DNA of 64,000 nt from Prevotella sp. UBA2711 (GTDB taxonomy: Bacteria > Bacteroidota > Bacteroidia > Bacteroidales > Bacteroidaceae): positions 1 to 64,000 of the forward strand of contig DEKX01000032.1 of NCBI GenBank assembly GCA_002354095.1. Direction: 5' to 3'. Positions 8,138 to 15,535 of this stretch are shown here, in pieces. The first letter of the stretch is position 1. Each line of letters opens with the position of its first letter. Made by a program: the position numbers and the translations under genes. The notes below the pieces were generated by a model that was not told where the DNA came from, did no database searches, and saw only the letters and a list, made by a program, of their open reading frames with translations.

Positions 8138-8885
8138 ATAATAGTTCCTTGGGCATCAATTCTTTTGCCCGTTCAAAATCTTCAGGCGTATCCAGCTCGT
8201 AGGAGAAATAGCTGGTCGTGTCCACCACCTTGAAAGTATGTCCCTGAGGGATGAGCCGCTCAAAGCAACGCTCATAGAAAACATCAATCAGGCCTTCTTT
8301 CAGAATCATCTGGTCAAGTTCCTTGTAGAGCGCTTCACTATAGTCGGCTGTCATCTTCTCAATGCCTACCGATTCGCCGATGGCATCCTTAATGCTGCAT
8401 ACCTTGCTGATTTCAGTGATGTGGCCGTTGGCATCCACAATGACCTTGATTTCCTCCTCGCCACACTCATGTCGGTTAAGGGCAAGGGCAGACTCAGACT
8501 CATGGGCAATACGTGCCACAGCAGCAGGATCGCAAAGGATGTCGCTGTCCATCAACAAGAACTCCTTACCGCGCACATATTCACCAGCCATCCATAGCGA
8601 GTAGATATTGTTGTTGTGCTCGTAGTCGGCATTATGGAGGAAGTGAAAGGTGGGAGTCTCACCCCCGTCCCCTCTCCTATGGGCGAGGGGAGTTAGGAAA
8701 TCACGTATTTGTTCGGCGCGATAGCCGGTGACTACCACGAATTCCGTAATGCCAGCCTGTTGCATGGCTCGAACGGTGCGCTCCAATAGGGTACGCTCTC
8801 CTACCTTCAGCAGACACTTGGGTTTTGTGTCTGTCAGAGGACGCAGGCGCTTGGCCATACCAGCTGCAAGAATGACTCCTATCAT
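8136..8885 (-). CDS. NTP transferase (LicC/IPCT-like nucleotidyltransferase)
   Basis: 249-aa nucleotidyltransferase of the GT-A-like NTP transferase fold, cytoplasmic. The N-terminal signature LAAGMAKRL with KPKCLL, the YEHNNNIYSLW motif and the metal-binding MDSD resemble CTP:phosphocholine or CTP:inositol-phosphate cytidylyltransferases. It probably makes a CDP-activated (amino)alcohol for the CDP-alcohol transferase of the same operon; this is inference. Oddity: the segment TPLAHRRGDGGETPTF, between the IRDFL helix and FHFLHNADYE, is encoded by a REP-like palindrome read in frame (8658-8697). It is the last gene of a four-gene operon, 1 nt after the aminotransferase. Confidence 0.85.
   Translation of the reverse strand: MIGVILAAGMAKRLRPLTDTKPKCLLKVGERTLLERTVRAMQQAGITEFVVVTGYRAEQIRDFLTPLAHRRGDGGETPTFHFLHNADYEHNNNIYSLWMAGEYVRGKEFLLMDSDILCDPAAVARIAHESESALALNRHECGEEEIKVIVDANGHITEISKVCSIKDAIGESVGIEKMTADYSEALYKELDQMILKEGLIDVFYERCFERLIPQGHTFKVVDTTSYFSYELDTPEDFERAKELMPKELL
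8658..8697. repeat. REP-like palindrome inside the nucleotidyltransferase gene
   Basis: Core CCCCTCTCCTATGGGCGAGGGG region at 8669-8690, with arms CCCCTC/GAGGGG around a near-palindromic centre and a preceding CTCACCCCCGTC. The same element recurs at 34914-34950 and 54922-54956. Confidence 0.8.
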
Positions 8886-8886
8886 C

Positions 8887-9924
8887 TTATTTCTTATTGT
8901 AAACTTTCAGAATGGTGTCAACAACGGTCTGTGTCTGTTCCTTGCGTCCTAAGGTGATGCGCAGACAAGACTCCAAACCCTTGTCAGACATGAACTTGAT
9001 CTTGTAGTCCTGTACTTTCAGCGCCTCCATCAGTGCGTCCTTGATTTCTGCAGGATACTTGATAAGGATGAAGTTTGCCACCGACTTATATACCTTGAAT
9101 CCAGGCAGCGAACCCAATTCTTTCTTATACAGTTGGCGTCCCCATTCCATATCATCAGCTACCTTGCGGTAGTGCTCATCACTGTCGAGTGCAGCCAGTG
9201 CGACAGCCTCAGAGAAGCGGTTGTAGCCCAGATATTTGTTGACGTAGCTCTCAAACTGATCGTGCCCCTTGCCGATGAATCCGAAACCGACGCGCAGGCC
9301 GGGCAGTCCGTAGAACTTGGAGAGGGTACGCGAGATAATCAGGTTGTTGTATTTGTTCACCAACGGAGCAATGTAGCCTGTATCCATGTTCATGAAACTG
9401 GCGTAAGCCTCGTCGATGAGCACCATGGTGTCGGAAGGAATATTCTCCATGATGCGGCCAATCTCTTCGCTGGTCAGACTATTACCCGTTGGGTTGTTGG
9501 GTGAGGCAAGTAACAGCATACGGGGGTGCACACGATTGGTGTATTCAATGACCTCGTCAACATCGTAGGCGAAGGTGTCTTCTTTCTCATGAAGAGGATA
9601 CATTTCAAAGGTGCCTCCGCACTCGCTTGCTACACGGTTGTAGTACCACCAAGAGAACTCCGGGATGAGAATCTTCTTATTGTCGCCCAACATCAGGAAA
9701 TAGTGAATGGCATTCTTCAGCATGTCCTCGCCACCGTAGGTCAGCAGCACCTGGTTCTCAGGCACGTTATAGATTTCGCTGAGGCGAACGGAGATGACAC
9801 TCTTTTTGCCCTGATCGTAGATGCGGGTGTAGAAGCATAATGTTTTCGGGTCGAAATTCTTAATAGCCTCCACCACTTTCTGGCTTGGCTCAAAATTAAA
9901 TTCGTTTCTGTCAAGATAATTCAT
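8887..9924 (-). CDS. PLP-dependent aminotransferase, HisC/CobD-like
   Basis: 345-aa class I/II fold-type I PLP enzyme. ASPNNPTG, the DEAY motif (PLP ring and phenolate contacts) and the Schiff-base lysine motif SRTLSKFYGLPGLRVGF are all present. It resembles histidinol-phosphate aminotransferase, but no his genes are near it; instead it sits in an operon with a nucleotidyltransferase and a CDP-alcohol phosphatidyltransferase. HisC-like enzymes include CobD-type decarboxylases that make aminoalcohol phosphates, so it may make or modify a phosphorylated headgroup. That role is inference; the family call is firm. Confidence 0.85.
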   Translation of the reverse strand: MNYLDRNEFNFEPSQKVVEAIKNFDPKTLCFYTRIYDQGKKSVISVRLSEIYNVPENQVLLTYGGEDMLKNAIHYFLMLGDNKKILIPEFSWWYYNRVASECGGTFEMYPLHEKEDTFAYDVDEVIEYTNRVHPRMLLLASPNNPTGNSLTSEEIGRIMENIPSDTMVLIDEAYASFMNMDTGYIAPLVNKYNNLIISRTLSKFYGLPGLRVGFGFIGKGHDQFESYVNKYLGYNRFSEAVALAALDSDEHYRKVADDMEWGRQLYKKELGSLPGFKVYKSVANFILIKYPAEIKDALMEALKVQDYKIKFMSDKGLESCLRITLGRKEQTQTVVDTILKVYNKK

Positions 9925-9934
9925 AATATTTAAT

Positions 9935-9966
9935 TTATTTCGTTATTTCGTTATTACGTTATTCCG
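9935..9966. repeat. Four 8-bp tandem repeats between operon genes
   Basis: TTATTTCG, TTATTTCG, TTATTACG, TTATTCCG fill almost the whole 44-nt gap between the membrane-protein gene and the aminotransferase gene. Confidence 0.8.
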
Positions 9967-9968
9967 AT

Positions 9969-11003
9969 TTATTTCACTTTCATGAGTGCCATGCCAATGG
10001 CAATCCAGATGATTTCCCTCACTCGGCAGATGATACTTACGAAGATGCCGAGCGCAGCCGATAGCCCCAGTGCTGCGATAGACAGCACGAATCCTCCCTC
10101 CTGCACACCGAGCTGCATGGGCAGGAAACCGATGAGGTTGGCAAAGAGGGTCGTAAAGGCTACTATCAGAATGCTGTGCAGGAAAGTCAGTGTCAGCCCG
10201 TCCCATCCGCCACCACAGTCAATGCCAAAGAGCAATAACATGAACATCACCTCCGTACTCTGCAGTACGCGCGATGAATATTCCAACAGCAGACTCTTAT
10301 AGAAAGCCTTTTTGTCCTGATGGTGTAGGGCTACTATTTGTTTGTCTATATTCTCAATAGCCTCTGCGTGGCGAGCCCAGAAGCGGAGTGTCCATCTCTT
10401 CAGTCCAGGTATGTTGGCTACTACCCCTAAAACGTATTTCACCAGTCCGTTCTTGTAGCCTCGTGAAAAGAGGTAGAAAAAGCAGAGACAGAACACAACG
10501 ATGATGCCCAAGGTGATGCCGATGACCGAAGTGAAGGGCAAATCGCCGATGGCTGCTAACGCCAGATAAATGAAGATACTGATGAACCAGAACCAGAAAT
10601 GTGCGAAGAAATGCATCATGGCATAGAGGATGACGGACGAGGTGGCATGTTGGCTATCAATGTCTTTCGACAATTCCATGATGCGATACGGTTCGCCGCC
10701 AAGTCCACCAACCGGTGTGGCGTAGTTCAAGGCATAGCCCGTAATGGTGAGTCGGTAGATTCGCCAGAAACTGACAGGCATCTTCCCTCCGATATTCCCC
10801 TCGATGGTGGCTTGCCATGCAAGGGCATTCAGGGCATAGACGAAAATCCAAACGCCCACGATGGGGATGAGCCAGTAGCCTGCGTGACACAGATGTTCCC
10901 ATAGTTCGACGAAACTGACGTCGAACGTCAGCAACATCACTATAATGGCAACGATGCCCAGTACAAAAAACAGGTTATTCAGCCGTTGTTTCGTCCACTT
11001 CAT
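9969..11003 (-). CDS. Lysylphosphatidylglycerol synthase TM-region family membrane protein
   Basis: 344-aa polytopic inner-membrane protein of the LPG-synthase transmembrane/UPF0104 (AglD-like) family, with about eight hydrophobic helices. The family hallmark TPVGGLGGEPYR lies near residue 97, and the second conserved block (LPMQLGVQEGG) near residue 296. It has no aminoacyl-transferase domain, so it is the membrane half only; members of this type are thought to act as lipid flippases. It is the second gene of the minus-strand operon, between the CDP-alcohol phosphatidyltransferase (23 nt upstream) and the aminotransferase, which fits export of a newly made lipid. Substrate unknown. Confidence 0.85.
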   Translation of the reverse strand: MKWTKQRLNNLFFVLGIVAIIVMLLTFDVSFVELWEHLCHAGYWLIPIVGVWIFVYALNALAWQATIEGNIGGKMPVSFWRIYRLTITGYALNYATPVGGLGGEPYRIMELSKDIDSQHATSSVILYAMMHFFAHFWFWFISIFIYLALAAIGDLPFTSVIGITLGIIVVFCLCFFYLFSRGYKNGLVKYVLGVVANIPGLKRWTLRFWARHAEAIENIDKQIVALHHQDKKAFYKSLLLEYSSRVLQSTEVMFMLLLFGIDCGGGWDGLTLTFLHSILIVAFTTLFANLIGFLPMQLGVQEGGFVLSIAALGLSAALGIFVSIICRVREIIWIAIGMALMKVK

Positions 11004-11024
11004 GGTTTCAATCCTCGTCGATTA

Positions 11025-11048
11025 CTTCAATTCTTCAATCCTTCAATC
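11025..11048. repeat. Three 8-bp tandem repeats at the 3' end of the CDP-alcohol transferase gene
   Basis: CTTCAATT, CTTCAATC, CTTCAATC on the plus strand. On the coding strand they supply the last residues (RIEGLKN) and stop codon of the CDP-alcohol phosphatidyltransferase gene. Confidence 0.75.
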
Positions 11049-12022
11049 CTCCTCCGGATTGCCTTGCAGAACCCCTCGTGGCGGTGGTTGACATAGTATG
11101 CTAGCAATCCCATACATACGATTTCAAAGAGGAAATACATGGCAGGAATGTCTGTCAGACAGAACAAGAACAGCCATGCAGAACGGAAATTGAACGTAAG
11201 CAGACCGTTCCATGTAATCACCGGCAGCGAACTGTCGTGAAACTCTTGCCTGATCTCTGCAGGAATATTGTCCAATGAGCCATATTTCTCGCGCATCGCC
11301 TTTAGCATCAGCTGGAACTCAGGCGTCTGCTGTTCCTGTTTCTTGGTGTAGTCAATATACGACTTTTGGAAAGAGCGTTCCACCCAAGGTGTCTCACTTG
11401 TCATCTGGTCATAGATTTCCTGCTGTTTAACCGAATTGTCCAACTCAGCCCCCTTTTCGCCCTTGAGGAAGAATAGGTGGGCTTGGATATAGTAATCGGC
11501 CAGTCGCTGTTGGCCTGCTATTCCAACAAATCCTGAGATAACGCCGAGGATATACACCACGATCGTGGCAATGAGGGCATTTTCGGGTGTGTCCTCAATG
11601 CCCAGCCATCCGAACTCAATACTGTGGTGCATGTAGAAGCGATACACCAGTCCATGGTAGATGGGTACAAACCATGTAAAACCGGCCACGCCATCGAGGA
11701 TGCGCCCCAACCGGCTCTTCTTACCTGTCATCCGAGCCAACTGTCCGTCAGTACAGTCGAAAATATCAGCCAGACAGAGCAGCAGGATAGCAATGATGTT
11801 CATCACCAATCCGTGTGTCCCCTCGTAATAGAAACTGCCACAGGCAAAGAAAAAAGTACTGCCTGCACCAATAATCATTGAAAGAATGGTTACCGTATTG
11901 GGATGTATGTCGAATTTGGCAAACAGCACTGCCCACCAGTAGCAGAATGGTCGTACGACATGCAGGTCGAGCCAGTCTTCTGTCTCTGTCGATTTCAGTG
12001 TTTTTTGAATCTTTTCGTTCAT
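11027..12022 (-). CDS. CDP-alcohol phosphatidyltransferase family protein
   Basis: 331-aa integral membrane enzyme predicted to transfer a phospho-alcohol or phosphatidyl group from a CDP-activated donor. The signature DxxDGxxARx8GxxxDxxxD is visible as DCTDGQLAR, then GRILDGVAG; the fourth aspartate, proposed as the catalytic base in this superfamily, is Gly here, and I checked the codons. A soluble insertion of about 90 residues (about 190-275) separates the N-terminal catalytic helices from the C-terminal membrane helices, which is unusual for the compact 200-aa members. It is the first gene of the minus-strand operon, with its own promoter. The substrate is unknown; phosphoinositol or aminoalcohol headgroups are possible. 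Confidence 0.85.
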   Translation of the reverse strand: MNEKIQKTLKSTETEDWLDLHVVRPFCYWWAVLFAKFDIHPNTVTILSMIIGAGSTFFFACGSFYYEGTHGLVMNIIAILLLCLADIFDCTDGQLARMTGKKSRLGRILDGVAGFTWFVPIYHGLVYRFYMHHSIEFGWLGIEDTPENALIATIVVYILGVISGFVGIAGQQRLADYYIQAHLFFLKGEKGAELDNSVKQQEIYDQMTSETPWVERSFQKSYIDYTKKQEQQTPEFQLMLKAMREKYGSLDNIPAEIRQEFHDSSLPVITWNGLLTFNFRSAWLFLFCLTDIPAMYFLFEIVCMGLLAYYVNHRHEGFCKAIRRRIEGLKN

Positions 12023-12054
12023 ATTCCTATTTAATATATAATAAAATCAGCGTG

Positions 12055-12085
12055 CAAAGGTACGAATAAGTGAGCAAAATGCAAA
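12055..12085 (-). promoter_or_regulatory. Promoter of the CDP-alcohol transferase operon
   Basis: Minus strand: TTTG at 12085-12082, 19 nt, then TACCTTTG at 12062-12055 followed by C, a full Bacteroidota -33/-7 pair 32 nt before the ATG at 12022. Confidence 0.75.
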
Positions 12086-12136
12086 AGGAAAACTCGTTTT
12101 CTTTTCCTTTTCTCACTTTTTTTGAAAAAATTTAGT

Positions 12137-12144
12137 TACCTTTG
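12137..12144 (+). promoter_or_regulatory. -7 box for the DUF4421 gene
   Basis: TACCTTTG followed by C, 33 nt before the ATG at 12178; it is divergent from the promoter at 12055-12085. No convincing -33 box at 19-21 nt. Confidence 0.6.
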
Positions 12145-12177
12145 CACGGCTAAAAATATTTGTAACGACTACAGCTG

Positions 12178-13311
12178 ATGTCATATTCAAGATTTGTTGC
12201 ACTTTTTGCCTGTCTTGCTGTCTGTGGGCAGATGAAGGCCCAGGGAGGGGTCATTTCCTTTGTCAAGAAGGTTGGAACCTTTATTGACTCCATGTCGGTG
12301 CGAGGTGTTGACCGTCGTTATATAGAGGCACCGGAACGTCCTTGGCAATTGCTCTTGAAAGGCAATCTCAGCCAAAGTGTTGTGAGCATGAAATCCAGTG
12401 GAGAATTGTTAGGCGAAAGATATGACGCTCACTCGAAACTGAAGACTGTACCCTCTCAATATGTTGGCGTGTGGGCAGGCTACAGAGGCTATGGATTAGG
12501 CTATACGGTGAACATTGGCGGTGATAAAGGTAGTAACTTTACCATCGGTGCCACAGGTGGGAGGTATGGTGTTCACGTGCGTTTCCATTCGTTTGACAAC
12601 AGTAATCCGAACTTAAATCTTTCCAGCAGCCAAATCACGGAACAAGACAGGGAAGAATTGGCAAAGGCGAGACTCGTGGATCCCGTTCATGTGAACACTG
12701 TGATAGCTGACGGCTACTATATGTTCAATGGCAAGAAATTCTCTTATGCAGCCGCCTATGACCAGTCTGTCATCCAGAAACGTTCGGCAGGCTCGCTGAT
12801 GGTTGGAGCCATGTATAATTATACCCATATCAACTATGCCGCTGACACTAATGCCGATTTGATTTACCTGATGAAAGGCATAGGACGTGTGAAACTATGG
12901 CAAGGCAGCGTGGGTGTCGGCTATGCCTACAACTGGGTACCTGCACGCGGACTGCTCATCAATGCCTTGGGTATGCCCATGCTTACTTTTGTCAACAAGC
13001 TCAAGGTTTACAGCTATGAGACCAATATACCGGAAATGATGAAGGAGCCGATATTCTGGGACGATACTGTTTCCTATGAAGAGTGGGATGAGTGGTATTA
13101 TGCAACAGCCCATATCACTCCCAAGGGCGAACAGTCGTTCAACAGTGGTTTGAGCATTGGTTTTGATGCCCGTTTGTCATTGACTTACAATGTCGGTCGT
13201 TATTTCTTTAATATTTATGGTCAGTTCAATAACATCCGCTATAACCACCACGACACCAAAGGCTATTTGAACGACTGGTTTGTCAACACTTCGATAGGCT
13301 TGAGGTTGTAA
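12178..13311 (+). CDS. DUF4421 family outer-membrane-type protein
   Basis: 377-aa secreted protein with a Sec signal peptide (cleavage near MKAQGG, residues 19-24). The rest is rich in alternating hydrophobic/aromatic strands (VGVWAGYRGYGLGYTVNIG; GVGYAYNWVPARG) and ends in an aromatic/hydrophobic C-terminus (NTSIGLRL), as expected for a beta-barrel. This matches the Bacteroidota DUF4421 family, whose function is unknown. The stop codon overlaps the first half of the direct-repeat operator that precedes the AraC-type regulator gene. Confidence 0.82.
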   Translation: MSYSRFVALFACLAVCGQMKAQGGVISFVKKVGTFIDSMSVRGVDRRYIEAPERPWQLLLKGNLSQSVVSMKSSGELLGERYDAHSKLKTVPSQYVGVWAGYRGYGLGYTVNIGGDKGSNFTIGATGGRYGVHVRFHSFDNSNPNLNLSSSQITEQDREELAKARLVDPVHVNTVIADGYYMFNGKKFSYAAAYDQSVIQKRSAGSLMVGAMYNYTHINYAADTNADLIYLMKGIGRVKLWQGSVGVGYAYNWVPARGLLINALGMPMLTFVNKLKVYSYETNIPEMMKEPIFWDDTVSYEEWDEWYYATAHITPKGEQSFNSGLSIGFDARLSLTYNVGRYFFNIYGQFNNIRYNHHDTKGYLNDWFVNTSIGLRL

Positions 13312-13344
13312 AATCAGTCAAAAGTGTTTCAAAATTAGCAATTT
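13306..13344 (+). promoter_or_regulatory. Double direct-repeat operator, copy A (AraC regulator gene)
   Basis: Two half-sites, TTGTAAAATCAG (13306-13317) and TTTCAAAATTAG (13327-13338), with cores 21 nt apart. The second ends 52 nt before the -7 box TACCTTTG. The same pair at matching spacing lies upstream of 15536, 47256 and 49002. It is placed in front of the regulator itself, so autoregulation is likely. Confidence 0.7.
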
Positions 13345-13390
13345 TTGCTTTAAAGTGTCGAAAAGTTAATGTCATTTCGAATATTTTGAT

Positions 13391-13398
13391 TACCTTTG
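13391..13398 (+). promoter_or_regulatory. -7 box for the AraC regulator-PAP2 operon
   Basis: TACCTTTG followed by C, only 4 nt before the ATG at 13403, so the mRNA would be essentially leaderless. No good -33 box, which fits activator-dependent expression. Confidence 0.6.
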
Positions 13399-13402
13399 CA
13401 GA

Positions 13403-14527
13403 ATGTACGAACAATTAAAAGGGGACATCTTATTTTGCATGTTTTATGCCGCAGTGGCTGTGTTGCCACTGGTAGCAGGCTTCTACCTCTGGTTTCGTCG
13501 TGCCAATGCCTTTGCACCGCAAATTACCTCGCCAGTCAGGTTGCGCCGTTGGATGGCTGCTTTCTTTGCCTGCATGACTTTGAGTCACGTGTGGTATATA
13601 CCCATTCTGTTTCAATCCTCCAAAGAGGAAGCTTTAAATACCTACCTGATAGGCGGATTGCTTGACTCTTTGACAGTTTTTCCCTTGTCACTCATTGTAT
13701 TATTGGTGATGATGCAGGACCGCAGGCGACCGCTTTGGCCCGCAGTTGCATTGATGTTGCCAGTCGTTGGCGCTTTGATATGGAGTATTGTCAATTGTAG
13801 CGATGCTCTTTTCACTGGGATATCCACTTATTCGCTGTTGCTGTCTATTTTTTTCTTTATATATATGGTGCGTGCCTTGCGACAGTACGGGCACTGGTTG
13901 CGTGATAACTATGCCGACTTGGAGCATAAAGAAGTTTGGCAGAATTCTATCGTGTTGGTAGCCATACAAATCCTCCTCGGTTTCTATGCCTTCAGCGTCG
14001 AAACATTGGTTTTCCAATATATCATGCAGATGACCTGTATTGTCCTGGTTTTCTATCTTCTGTGGCGAGTAGAAACGCTTAGCGATCTTCATCTTCCCGA
14101 AAATGAAATAGAGGAAGATGAAGAAGTGGTTGCTATAGGGAAAGAGAACGAAAAGACGCTTCAGACATTCAATCGTAATGATATAGGACAATTGCTGAAG
14201 AGTCATTGTGAGGATAAACAACTATATCTGCAGCAAGGCATTTCCGTAGCGCAAATGGCTAAAAAGATTGGTACCAACCGTTTATACCTCGGCAGGTATC
14301 TTTCCTCACAAGGTGTTACCTACAATACTTATATCAACGAACTTCGCATTCGCCATTTCATCGACCTCTACCATAAGACAGCAGCAGCCCATCAGCCTCT
14401 GGTTATCAAGAATCTGGCATCGCAGAGTGGTTTCAGTAGTTATAGTACATTCGGTTTGGCTTTTAAGCAGGTTATGGGAATGACTGCAACGGAGTGGATG
14501 CGGACAGTAGAACCCCAAGATAAATAG
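13403..14527 (+). CDS. Membrane-embedded AraC-type transcriptional regulator
   Basis: 374-aa protein with about seven hydrophobic helices (about residues 10-30, 50-70, 86-103, 112-131, 140-157, 181-200 and 205-221), an acidic linker (235-250) and a C-terminal AraC DNA-binding domain. The two helix-turn-helix units are visible: SVAQMAKKIGTNRLYLGRYL (281-300) and the LASQSGFSSYSTFGLAFKQ segment (338-356), which carries the family G-F-x-S-x-S-x-F-x-x-x-F-K pattern. It probably senses a membrane or periplasmic cue and binds DNA while in the inner membrane. The operator pair upstream recurs at three other promoters in the window, making this protein the best candidate regulator of the MACPF/GLUG genes. 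That link is inference from motif sharing. Confidence 0.85.
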   Translation: MYEQLKGDILFCMFYAAVAVLPLVAGFYLWFRRANAFAPQITSPVRLRRWMAAFFACMTLSHVWYIPILFQSSKEEALNTYLIGGLLDSLTVFPLSLIVLLVMMQDRRRPLWPAVALMLPVVGALIWSIVNCSDALFTGISTYSLLLSIFFFIYMVRALRQYGHWLRDNYADLEHKEVWQNSIVLVAIQILLGFYAFSVETLVFQYIMQMTCIVLVFYLLWRVETLSDLHLPENEIEEDEEVVAIGKENEKTLQTFNRNDIGQLLKSHCEDKQLYLQQGISVAQMAKKIGTNRLYLGRYLSSQGVTYNTYINELRIRHFIDLYHKTAAAHQPLVIKNLASQSGFSSYSTFGLAFKQVMGMTATEWMRTVEPQDK

Positions 14528-14532
14528 TTTTT

Positions 14533-15198
14533 ATGATGAAGAAAGGATTTTTAGTTTATAGTATAGCGTATGTAATATTGCTGATGTTCGTGTCGGGATT
14601 GCTGTTTATGTATCCCAAACTTGAACTTCATCTGCTATTGAATTCCTATCACTCCAGACTTCAAGACATCTTCTTCACCTATTACTCTATGCTGGCAGAA
14701 GGGCCTCTCTATCTGTTGGCGCTACTCCCTTTGTTCTGGAAACAAATTAAGATGACGCTATTCTTTGCCCTGTGCGAACTGTCGGGTGGGGCAGTCTTGC
14801 AAATATTGAAGCACTTGATCGATATGCCGCGCCCTGCCAGTGCATTTGAGCATTATCCTGATATGGCACTGCCGTTAGTCGAGGGTGTCAATATGCATCA
14901 CAGCAATTCATTTCCATCGGGTCATGCCTCTACATTTTTTGTTTTCTGCACCTGTTGTGCTCTTTTTCTGGCATACCACCATCGTAGCCGTGTGAAGCAG
15001 GAAAGTCGCAGAAAGCTCATTCTGTTTGATGCCTCGCTGTTGTTATTGTTGGTGTTTGCCGCATTAGGTGCCTATTCACGTGTTTACCTTTCTCAACATT
15101 TTCTGTCTGATGTCTGCGTGGGTAGCATCATCGGGTTTGCCACTCCATGCCTGATGTTTTACTTCTGCAGGAAATCAAAAAGATGGCAAAAATATTGA
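14533..15198 (+). CDS. PAP2-family membrane phosphatase
   Basis: 221-aa integral membrane phosphatase of the PAP2 (type 2 phosphatidic acid phosphatase) family, with about six membrane helices. All three active-site motifs are present: KHLIDMPRP (KxxxxxxRP), PSGH and SRVYLSQHFLSD (SRxxxxxHxxxD). Candidate substrates are lipid phosphates such as phosphatidic acid or undecaprenyl diphosphate. It starts 5 nt after the AraC regulator gene, so the two are cotranscribed under the same operator. A second PAP2/acid-phosphatase-type gene carries the same operator at 47126. Confidence 0.9.
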   Translation: MMKKGFLVYSIAYVILLMFVSGLLFMYPKLELHLLLNSYHSRLQDIFFTYYSMLAEGPLYLLALLPLFWKQIKMTLFFALCELSGGAVLQILKHLIDMPRPASAFEHYPDMALPLVEGVNMHHSNSFPSGHASTFFVFCTCCALFLAYHHRSRVKQESRRKLILFDASLLLLLVFAALGAYSRVYLSQHFLSDVCVGSIIGFATPCLMFYFCRKSKRWQKY

Positions 15199-15376
15199 CA
15201 AACGCAGTTCCCGCGTAGCTCTCAGTCAATTCCCACCTACCTCCCACTTCTGTTTATACAAAAAGTGAGAAATAAATCTTTACAGGCTGGGAAGCAGCTC
15301 CCATCTTGCAGCTTCATAACCTTACCCCTCAACAAGTTTATCATTTGCGAAAGTTGAGTAACATCGGTCTGCCGAG
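15199..15376. other. Intergenic region before the MACPF operon
   Basis: No gene is visible in 15199-15376. A weak GGGA...TCCC inverted repeat around 15293-15303 could help end the upstream transcript. The remainder up to 15535 holds the operator pair, a full promoter and a leader of about 60 nt. Confidence 0.5.
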
Positions 15377-15414
15377 TTTCAAAATCAGACAAAAGGGTTT
15401 CAAAATTAGCAAAA
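15377..15414 (+). promoter_or_regulatory. Double direct-repeat operator, copy B (MACPF-GLUG operon)
   Basis: TTTCAAAATCAG (15377-15388) and TTTCAAAATTAG (15398-15409), 21 nt apart, each followed by an A-rich tail. The second half-site ends 52 nt before the -7 box, the same spacing as copies A and D. Confidence 0.78.
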
Positions 15415-15438
15415 TTTAATGTATTGCCCCTTAAAACG

Positions 15439-15469
15439 TTTGGTTTTTTAAAAAATTATATTATCTTTG
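15439..15469 (+). promoter_or_regulatory. Promoter of the MACPF-GLUG operon
   Basis: TTTG (15439-15442), 19 nt, TATCTTTG (15462-15469) followed by C: a full match to the Bacteroidota consensus. The box AAACGTTTGG occurs at both 15435-15444 and 15474-15483. The start codon lies 66 nt downstream. Confidence 0.82.
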
Positions 15470-15535
15470 CAGAAACGTTTGGACGATAACCTAAAGCGTA
15501 ATAGCGAAAATCTCAAATATAAAGTATAACTAATA

